Under the pieces are notes generated by a model. The model saw only the letters and a program-made list of their open reading frames with translations. It was not told the DNA's origin and ran no database searches. Below are positions 14,591 to 19,479 of a DNA stretch of 19,479 nt, one piece after another (the first letter of the stretch is position 1; each line of letters begins with the position of its first letter). This stretch comes from JBDKGV01 sp039798005. GTDB lineage: Bacteria > Fibrobacterota > Fibrobacteria > UBA5070. Made by a program: the position numbers and the translations under genes. Location: NCBI GenBank assembly GCA_039798005.1, contig JBDKGV010000036.1, positions 1-19,479 on the forward strand, in the 5' to 3' direction.

Positions 14591-14605
14591 AGACAGAATC
14601 TGTCT
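14591..14605. repeat. Palindrome site 6 (15 bp, perfect, non-coding)
   Basis: AGACAGAATCTGTCT is a perfect inverted repeat of two 7-bp arms. It lies between the barrel gene's stop (14609-14611) and its terminator (14555-14583), so it is non-coding. Its core is identical to site 2. Confidence 0.6.
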
Positions 14606-14608
14606 AAA

Positions 14609-15226
14609 TCAGTTTCCGAAGTTGTACGAGACGCCAGCTTGGATCTGATTGAGCTTGACGTCATAGTTTGGGTGATCAATGAAGACCGTCTTGTAGTACT
14701 CGGTCAAGGCGAGCTTGTACTTAGCGTTCACCGACAGGGACGGCGAGATCACGTAACCTGCACCCACATCAACGAACATCGATGTCTTGGGTTCCAAAAC
14801 ACCCACGCCCCCTTTCGACGAGATGATATTGCCGTTGGCATCCTCCCAGCGCCTCAAGCCATCGGAATCATCGTGTACGGGAATATCCACTCCCAATCCG
14901 GCCAGCAGCTGAACCTTGGGGATAACTGCAAACACCGCATCCACACCCGCAGTCACACGATGCGTCTGATAGTCTTGCCACGACAAGCCCTTGACCTCCT
15001 CGCCCCATGTGGTGAACTCGTACCCAACATTGGCCCGTACCGCAAACTGCTCGTTGAAATCCATCTGGATCGCCGGAGCGAGCTTGACACCGAAGCCGGG
15101 ATTCGTGGTCATGATTGGGCCAGTATAGCTGGGAATGGTTACAAGACCAGCGGCGTCGACACCGAATTTGGGACCAGCGAAGGCCGAAACAGCGAGCAGG
15201 GAGAGCACAAAAATCGAACACTGCAC
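14609..15226 (-). CDS. Outer-membrane beta-barrel protein (OmpA/porin-like fold)
   Basis: The best start is a GTG at 15226, giving a clean signal peptide (M)QCSIFVLSLLAVSAFA cleaved before GPKFG. Upstream Met codons would add a charged leader. The mature part, about 187 aa, alternates hydrophobic and polar residues in strands (KFGVDAAGLVTIP, RANVGYEFTTW, QLLAGLGVDI, MFVDVGAGYVIS, NAKYKLALTEYYK) and ends AGVSYNFGN, like the C-terminal strand recognised by the BAM machinery. That fits an 8-10 strand barrel of the outer-membrane b-barrel (OmpA-like N-terminal) class. No C-terminal peptidoglycan-binding OmpA domain is present, so its function is unassigned. The ribosome binding site is weak (AAAGAAAG). 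It stands alone between ung and a terminator. Confidence 0.78.
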   Translation of the reverse strand: MQCSIFVLSLLAVSAFAGPKFGVDAAGLVTIPSYTGPIMTTNPGFGVKLAPAIQMDFNEQFAVRANVGYEFTTWGEEVKGLSWQDYQTHRVTAGVDAVFAVIPKVQLLAGLGVDIPVHDDSDGLRRWEDANGNIISSKGGVGVLEPKTSMFVDVGAGYVISPSLSVNAKYKLALTEYYKTVFIDHPNYDVKLNQIQAGVSYNFGN

Positions 15227-15345
15227 TGATGTTTCTTTCTTTGGGGGATATAAAACACGTGCTGAGAATCGCACATCTGCGCCCAAATTAACAATCCACG
15301 GAACTAGTCGCGACCGGATCGTCGACCATCACAGTGGCCAATGCC

Positions 15346-16023
15346 TCAAATTCGCCAGTCGATCGGCTCGAGCCCCTTGCTTTCCAAGAACGCATTGGCT
15401 TGGCTGAACGGCTTGGATCCGAAGAAACCGCGGTAGGCCGAAAGGGGCGAGGGGTGCGGCGCCGTAAAGACGCCGTGCCGGGAAAGATCGGCACAACGCG
15501 CCTTCTTCTGGGCCGGTGATCCCCACAGAAGAAAAACCATCGGCTGCTCACGAGCCGCCAGGAGTTGCACGATGCGGTCGGTGAACGTCTCCCAGCCACG
15601 GCCTTGGTGCGACATCGGCTGCCCCTGCCGGACCGTCAGGCTCGTGTTGAGAAGCAGCACGCCTTGGCGCGCCCAAGGTTCCAGATTTCCGTGAACCGGA
15701 ATCGGATGCCCGAGGTCGTCGTGCAATTCCTTGAAGATGTTCACAAGCGAAGGCGGTTTAGGGACACCCGTTTGCACCGAGAAGCTCAGGCCGTGCGCCT
15801 GGCTCGGGCCGTGGTACGGGTCTTGCCCCAAGATCACCACGCGCACGTCGTCAAAGGCCGTCGTGTTCAGTGCATTGAAGATGAGGGAACCGGGAGGATA
15901 GACCACTTGGCCAGCCGCCTTTTCTGCGCGCAGGAAGTCCGCCAGCTCCCCGAACCAGGGGCTGTCGAAATCGGCCTGCAGTCGCAAGCGCCAGCTCTCG
16001 TGGACCTTGACCTCCCGCCCCAT
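15346..16023 (-). CDS. ung: Uracil-DNA glycosylase, family 1
   Basis: The 225-aa length and motifs match family 1 Ung: GQDPYHG (residues 66-72) with the catalytic Asp68, SLVNIFKEL, and HPSPLSAYRGFFG (190-202) with the catalytic His190. It excises uracil from DNA arising from cytosine deamination or dUTP misincorporation and is cytoplasmic. The start ATG at 16023 is only 2 nt past the proC stop, with GCTGAGG before it, so translation is coupled and it shares the proC transcript. I found no terminator between it and the barrel gene. Confidence is high; no truncation is visible. Confidence 0.97.
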   Translation of the reverse strand: MGREVKVHESWRLRLQADFDSPWFGELADFLRAEKAAGQVVYPPGSLIFNALNTTAFDDVRVVILGQDPYHGPSQAHGLSFSVQTGVPKPPSLVNIFKELHDDLGHPIPVHGNLEPWARQGVLLLNTSLTVRQGQPMSHQGRGWETFTDRIVQLLAAREQPMVFLLWGSPAQKKARCADLSRHGVFTAPHPSPLSAYRGFFGSKPFSQANAFLESKGLEPIDWRI

Positions 16024-16025
16024 CC

Positions 16026-16829
16026 TCAGCCGCCCAGTTCCTGGGAACGGCGCGTCGCGGCGTACACGGCATCGGCCACCGCCGCGCCAAAGCCACCCTT
16101 CTCCAGGGCCTGCAGACCGTGGATCGTGGTGCCGCCGGGGCTTGTGACCATGCCGCGCAGGGCATCGGGCTCAAGACCTGATTCCCGCAGGAGCTTGCAG
16201 GTGCCTTCGATGGTGGCCAGCGCAAGTTCACGCGCCACGGGGCGGGGCAATCCCGAAAGGACGCCGCCATCTTCCAGGCTCATGAGGAACTTGAGCACAT
16301 AGGCCGGACCGCTGCCGGAAAGTCCGGTCACGGCGTCCAGCTGGGACTCGGGCACTTCCGCTAGGCTTCCAGTCGGCCGGAACAGGGCGCGCACCAGCTC
16401 GAGGTCCTCGGCAGATAGGCCACCGGTGGCCACGGCGCTGGCACCGGCCCCCACCGTGAGCGGAAGATTGGGCATCAAGCGTGCGACATGCTGCTCAGGG
16501 CGTCCCATCAGCTCGCGGATGCGCCGCACCGTCACACCGGCCATGATCGAAATGACCAAGGCGTTCTCGGGCAGAAGCTGACCGATGCGAATCGCAAGCG
16601 AGGGGAAGATCTGCGGCTTGACGGCAAGGATCACGACACTGGCCGACCCGAAGGCTTCCTCAAGCGTCGCGGAAGCTCCGATGCCGTCATTTGTCAGCTC
16701 GGCGACCTTCGCGGCATCAGGATCCACGAGGCGAATCTGGCCGGCAGGAAAGCCTCCACCCACGGCGCCCCGGATCAACGCGGCGCCCATATTGCCGCAG
16801 CCCAGAAGTGCCAAAGTACCCTTGAACAT
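16026..16829 (-). CDS. proC: Pyrroline-5-carboxylate reductase
   Basis: The last step of proline synthesis, reducing 1-pyrroline-5-carboxylate with NAD(P)H. The start at 16829 gives MFKGTLALLGCGNMGAALIR, whose GCGNMG (12-17) is the Rossmann loop; AAGGAG lies 6 nt upstream, and the longer frame would add a 12-residue leader. Other family blocks are ILAVKP, SGSGPAYVLKFLMSLEDGG and MVTSPGGTTIHGLQALE. The product is 267 aa, typical for ProC. It is divergent from the STAS gene with 61 nt between their start codons, and sits upstream of ung, which it probably co-transcribes. A GGCGA-AA-TCGCC stem at 16850-16861 lies in its leader. Confidence 0.97.
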   Translation of the reverse strand: MFKGTLALLGCGNMGAALIRGAVGGGFPAGQIRLVDPDAAKVAELTNDGIGASATLEEAFGSASVVILAVKPQIFPSLAIRIGQLLPENALVISIMAGVTVRRIRELMGRPEQHVARLMPNLPLTVGAGASAVATGGLSAEDLELVRALFRPTGSLAEVPESQLDAVTGLSGSGPAYVLKFLMSLEDGGVLSGLPRPVARELALATIEGTCKLLRESGLEPDALRGMVTSPGGTTIHGLQALEKGGFGAAVADAVYAATRRSQELGG

Positions 16830-16890
16830 CTGTTTCTCCTTGAAAGTCCGGCGAAATCGCCACAATCAGAGTAATTTGCAAACTGGCAAT

Positions 16891-17247
16891 ATGGATAACA
16901 CGAACGTCTTGACAATGGAAAGAACGCAGGAAGGTGCTCGCATCTTCCTCAAGCTTGGCGGAATCGCAAGCCTGCGCACCTCGCGTATCATGAAAGACGT
17001 GCTTACGGACGACAGCATGAATTCCGCCGTCAGCCAGATCGTCTTGGAGATGAGCGGCATCGAGATGCTCGACAGTTCGGTGCTTGGCATCCTGCTGGAA
17101 GCCCAGCAGCGTCTTGTCCGCCGCGGCGGGGAACTTGTGATCCTCACCCCTAGCGATGAGATGAACGACCTTCTGGTCATGACGGACTTGGAACAACTGA
17201 TCCCCGTGATCCGTTCCGCCGACGCCCTGCCTCCTCTGGCCGCTTGA
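16891..17247 (+). CDS. STAS-domain anti-sigma-factor antagonist-like protein (118 aa)
   Basis: The protein is one STAS domain: strands GARIFLKLGG, QIVLEMSGI and ELVILTP, and the signature around LDSSVLGILLEAQQ (60-73), in which Ser62/Ser63 occupies the site phosphorylated in SpoIIAA-type proteins. Such proteins bind an anti-sigma factor kinase in partner-switching and release the sigma factor when dephosphorylated. No cognate kinase, phosphatase or sigma factor is in this window, so the partner is elsewhere. The ATG at 16891 is preceded by only a weak ribosome binding site (CTGGCAAT); the frame extends upstream to 16585 but overlaps proC on the other strand, which argues for this start. A terminator follows directly. 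Confidence 0.85.
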   Translation: MDNTNVLTMERTQEGARIFLKLGGIASLRTSRIMKDVLTDDSMNSAVSQIVLEMSGIEMLDSSVLGILLEAQQRLVRRGGELVILTPSDEMNDLLVMTDLEQLIPVIRSADALPPLAA

Positions 17248-17267
17248 GCTTTTTCCAAAGCACAAAG

Positions 17268-17298
17268 AAAGCCCCGACTCGATGGAGCGGGGCTTTGT
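17268..17298. terminator. Bidirectional terminator between STAS and lipoprotein genes
   Basis: AAAGCCCCG (17268-17276) and CGGGGCTTT (17288-17296) form a perfect 9-bp stem with an 11-nt loop. A-rich and T-rich flanks lie on both sides, and convergent genes end at 17247 and 17325, so it serves both. Confidence 0.85.
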
Positions 17299-17324
17299 CG
17301 TATGCGGAGTTCGCCAAAGAATCG

Positions 17325-18596
17325 CTAGGGGCAGGTCCCTGTCGGCGCATCGCTGGCACGCGCGCACCAGTTGCCTCCGGCATCGTTGCCAACCCCAGTG
17401 CCCACGGATGACCGCAGATAGAGGCTCCGACTTGTCGAGGTGTTGAGAACCGGCCAGCCGTTCTTGCCCGGCAGGATGTAGACCATGTCCATGAACTGGG
17501 TTCCGTCGGCACGAGCCAAGGTCCACACCGTCCCTCCCGTCGCCGACCAGGTGACCGTCGCCACGCTGGAACCAAGCAGATTGGCGCCCTGCAACGGATG
17601 CCCCGTCTTGGAGGTCAGGTCAGAAGTGGCCCGTGTCACGATCAGGCTTTGGCCCGGCGCCAGATTCACGGCAAAGGTGGTGTCCAGCGTCCCGCGAGAA
17701 AGACGCACGGAGTCCACGACGGTTTCGGATCCCGGATTGGTCAGGCGAACCCAATCCGCCGCCCCTGAATCAGAAAAGCCGGTGAAGAGCAGGCGACCGC
17801 TCTGAGTCATGGGCTGGCTTGCCGCTCCGGCAAATCCCACCAGACCCGCCGCCTCGCCTCCTTCGAGAAAGGTCAGGCTGCCCTGGGTTCGCCCGAGCGC
17901 CGAGCCAAGGGTCCACGCGAAGGTCTGATCCTGACTCGAGCTGAGGTTCAGGGTCGTATCCAGGTAATAGAGAGTATCCCCCGTCTTCGACCATGCCCGC
18001 AGACGTGCCGTGAGATCGACTCCCAAGGGCAGCGAGTCCACTCGCAAGGAGCCTCGACCTGCGGAAGGACGGGCGATTTGCGCCCGCCAACTCTTGCCCC
18101 CGACCTGCTCGACAGCAAGGCTCAAGGTGTCCACGCCATCGGGAACTGCGGGAAATTGCAGCAGGATCTTGCCAAGTTCCGCCTTGAGTCTCAAGGACAA
18201 GGCAAGATTCTGGGCACGCCCAAGGGCGAAGGTGGCCACGGAATCGCGGTGGGTGACCATGCCGCGAGAATCCAAGTACTGTGCCACCAGGCGGTAGCCG
18301 GCACCAGGCAAGAGACCATCGAAGGCGGTCTTGAGCGTATCGCCGCCATCCCATGTCACGGTATCGCTGCGGTTCACCAGCAGGACCGGATTGGTCAGCG
18401 TGACCACAAGTTTTCCACCGACCTCGGCACGAGCCGCCAAGGAAGGGCGACCTGCCAACGCGGCGCCATTCATCGGCGGGGCGACAAGGCTCAGACGGGA
18501 GGTCTCTTGCGATGTCACGGAAGCGGTGGTCGACTCGGATTCACAAGCGGACAGGAAGAAAACGCCAGCCAAGGCCAGCAGGGCACGGACTTTCAT
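17325..18596 (-). CDS. Lipoprotein with lamin-tail-like C-terminal domain (423 aa)
   Basis: A lipobox LSAC ends at Cys18 after a hydrophobic stretch (MKVRALLALAGVFFLSACES), so it should be acylated and anchored in an envelope membrane. The start at 18596 has AGGAG 5-6 nt upstream. Residues about 35-240 are serine/threonine-rich beta-structure of unknown kind. Residues about 265-420 resemble a lamin-tail (LTD) immunoglobulin-like fold: LLFTGFSDSGAADWVRLTNP, a LAPGQSLIV strand, ADGTQFMDMVYILPGKNGWP, SRSLYLRSS, and a final NDAGGNWC. LTD domains are common in secreted or surface bacterial proteins. No catalytic motif is visible. The paired cysteines near the end (GNWC and TGTC) may form a disulphide. 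The binding partner is unknown. Confidence 0.83.
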   Translation of the reverse strand: MKVRALLALAGVFFLSACESESTTASVTSQETSRLSLVAPPMNGAALAGRPSLAARAEVGGKLVVTLTNPVLLVNRSDTVTWDGGDTLKTAFDGLLPGAGYRLVAQYLDSRGMVTHRDSVATFALGRAQNLALSLRLKAELGKILLQFPAVPDGVDTLSLAVEQVGGKSWRAQIARPSAGRGSLRVDSLPLGVDLTARLRAWSKTGDTLYYLDTTLNLSSSQDQTFAWTLGSALGRTQGSLTFLEGGEAAGLVGFAGAASQPMTQSGRLLFTGFSDSGAADWVRLTNPGSETVVDSVRLSRGTLDTTFAVNLAPGQSLIVTRATSDLTSKTGHPLQGANLLGSSVATVTWSATGGTVWTLARADGTQFMDMVYILPGKNGWPVLNTSTSRSLYLRSSVGTGVGNDAGGNWCARASDAPTGTCP

Positions 18597-18718
18597 GGAT
18601 GCTCCTAGTGTTGCGCGAGTTGGGACCCGACACTACTGCACAGTCCATGCCAATCGAAATCCACGGCAAGGACAGCGATCGCTTCCATCGCTGGTGCAGT
18701 CCGCAGACTGCATTCCGT
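18597..18718. other. Intergenic region between lipoprotein and acidic protein genes
   Basis: A 122-nt gap with two inverted repeats: AGCGATCGCT at about 18674, and TGCAGTC-CGCA-GACTGCA at 18695-18712 directly after the acidic gene's stop. No T-run follows, so terminator status is doubtful. No promoter boxes are evident for the lipoprotein gene. Confidence 0.5.
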
Positions 18719-19465
18719 TCAGGAATCGCGAGCTTGGATATCGGCCGTGACGATTTCGGCAGCCCATTCGAAGGGCGGGACTTCCCACCAATCGTCCGCA
18801 AGCGCTTGAGGCTCCGGCTCCGGTGCCGGTGTTTCCTCGATCGGCAGGGCCTGCGGCGCCGCGATCTCGTCATCGTCGTCCCGAGTCAATTCGTTGTCGT
18901 GATCTTCCTCGTCGTCGTCCTCGTCGGCTCCACCGCCACCTGCGTCGTGAAAGAACTCGGCGATCTCCTCATAGCCCTCCGGCCCTTCCCGCACCACGCT
19001 CCAGGAAAACTCCTCGCGACCATCTTCCATGCCTTCACCGATCAGCACCAGAAAATGCTCGCCTTCCCGATGCCGCCAAGATTGGGGCTGCTCCGTCTCC
19101 AGCGTCGGGCCGAAGGTCTCCAGCGTCTCGGAGGTCGAGAGACGGATCCATTCGGTGGAACCCTCGACGAATTCCTCGACCCACTCCAACGGAAACTCAC
19201 CGTCCCAGCGGATCTCGATGTCCTCGTCATCGCCGTCCCAGATCTCCTCGCCGTAGTTGCGGGCAAGTTCCACATACTCACCGGACTCGGCACGAAAGAG
19301 CGACCACCAGATCTCCTCGCCTTCCTGCGCATCCTGCAGGACGACGAAATGGCGCGAGTCGCGGTACCGCCAACCCAAAGGCGCTTCCGTCCAAGTGGTC
19401 TTGCCGAAACGCTTGTGGATTTCCTCTGGCGAAAGCGACCGCCAGCTGTCTGGAACAGAATACAT
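18719..19465 (-). CDS. Acidic protein with an internally duplicated module (248 aa), unknown function
   Basis: I do not recognise this family. The first ATG at 19465 has GGAGGGG 4-5 nt upstream, a strong site. Two related segments are visible: residues about 32-76 (WRYRDSRHFVVLQD... WWSLFRAESGEYVELAR) and about 129-173 (WRHREGEHFLVLIG... SWSVVREGPEGYEEIAE). In each a W-R-(Y/H)-R-(D/E)-x2-HF-(V/L)-VL block is followed by a W-S-(L/V)-(F/V)-R-x-(E/G)-x2-(E/G)-Y-x-E-(L/I)-A strand, suggesting two tandem beta-sheet domains. Residues about 175-230 form a low-complexity acidic linker (EDDDEEDHDNELTRDDDDE) and a proline-rich stretch. There is no signal peptide or membrane segment, so it is probably cytoplasmic. 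Confidence 0.6.
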   Translation of the reverse strand: MYSVPDSWRSLSPEEIHKRFGKTTWTEAPLGWRYRDSRHFVVLQDAQEGEEIWWSLFRAESGEYVELARNYGEEIWDGDDEDIEIRWDGEFPLEWVEEFVEGSTEWIRLSTSETLETFGPTLETEQPQSWRHREGEHFLVLIGEGMEDGREEFSWSVVREGPEGYEEIAEFFHDAGGGGADEDDDEEDHDNELTRDDDDEIAAPQALPIEETPAPEPEPQALADDWWEVPPFEWAAEIVTADIQARDS

Positions 19466-19479
19466 TTCCCCTCCAAGGT

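Noticed and set aside
16585..16890. Extended N-terminus for the STAS protein
   Set aside because: It overlaps proC on the opposite strand and has no STAS-like content; the ATG at 16891 leaves a normal-size domain.

Overview
The window looks like chromosomal core sequence from a GC-rich Gram-negative bacterium. My best guess is a relative of Fibrobacterota. The basis is a secreted Asp-box protein ending in a type IX (Por) secretion sorting domain, a lipoprotein with a lamin-tail-like domain, a porin-like beta-barrel protein, and strong AGGAG-type ribosome binding sites. Bacteroidota-like or other T9SS-bearing phyla are not excluded. I saw no insertion sequence, phage gene, CRISPR array, rRNA or tRNA.

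Layout. 1-824 (minus): the start of gmd (GDP-mannose 4,6-dehydratase), then a small secreted carbohydrate-binding-like protein. 971-7209 (plus): a tightly packed unit of a DAHP synthase, a YciO-type TsaC-family protein, a YceH/DUF480 protein, an RluC-like 23S rRNA pseudouridine synthase, and a large receptor-like Ser/Thr kinase with laminin-G-like and TPR regions. 7212-10714 (minus): a hemL - DNA methyltransferase - PAP2 phosphatase unit. 10817-13375: a T9SS-exported Asp-box propeller protein. 13558-14313: tpiA. 14609-15226: an outer-membrane barrel. 15346-16829: proC-ung. 16891-17247 (plus): a STAS anti-anti-sigma-like protein. 17325-19465 (minus): a lipoprotein and an acidic protein built from a duplicated module. 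Four convincing rho-independent terminators were found: after the Asp-box gene, after tpiA, after the barrel gene, and a shared one between the STAS and lipoprotein genes.

Most genes are ordinary housekeeping: aromatic amino acid synthesis, RNA modification, tetrapyrrole, glycolysis, proline and uracil repair. The kinase is the most elaborate protein and may couple envelope ligand sensing to the unit that starts with DAHP synthase.

The most unusual signal is not a gene. Six copies of a 15-bp AT-cored inverted repeat, consensus TGACARAWWYTGTCA, lie between 8041 and 14605 and nowhere else in the window. Five are inside unrelated genes (three in the DNA methyltransferase gene, one in hemL, one in the Asp-box gene), where they force codons that look unlike the GC-ending codons around them. 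The sixth lies between a stop codon and a terminator. This suggests a DNA-level site under selection, such as a chromosome-organising, uptake or regulatory protein binding site. I do not recognise it.
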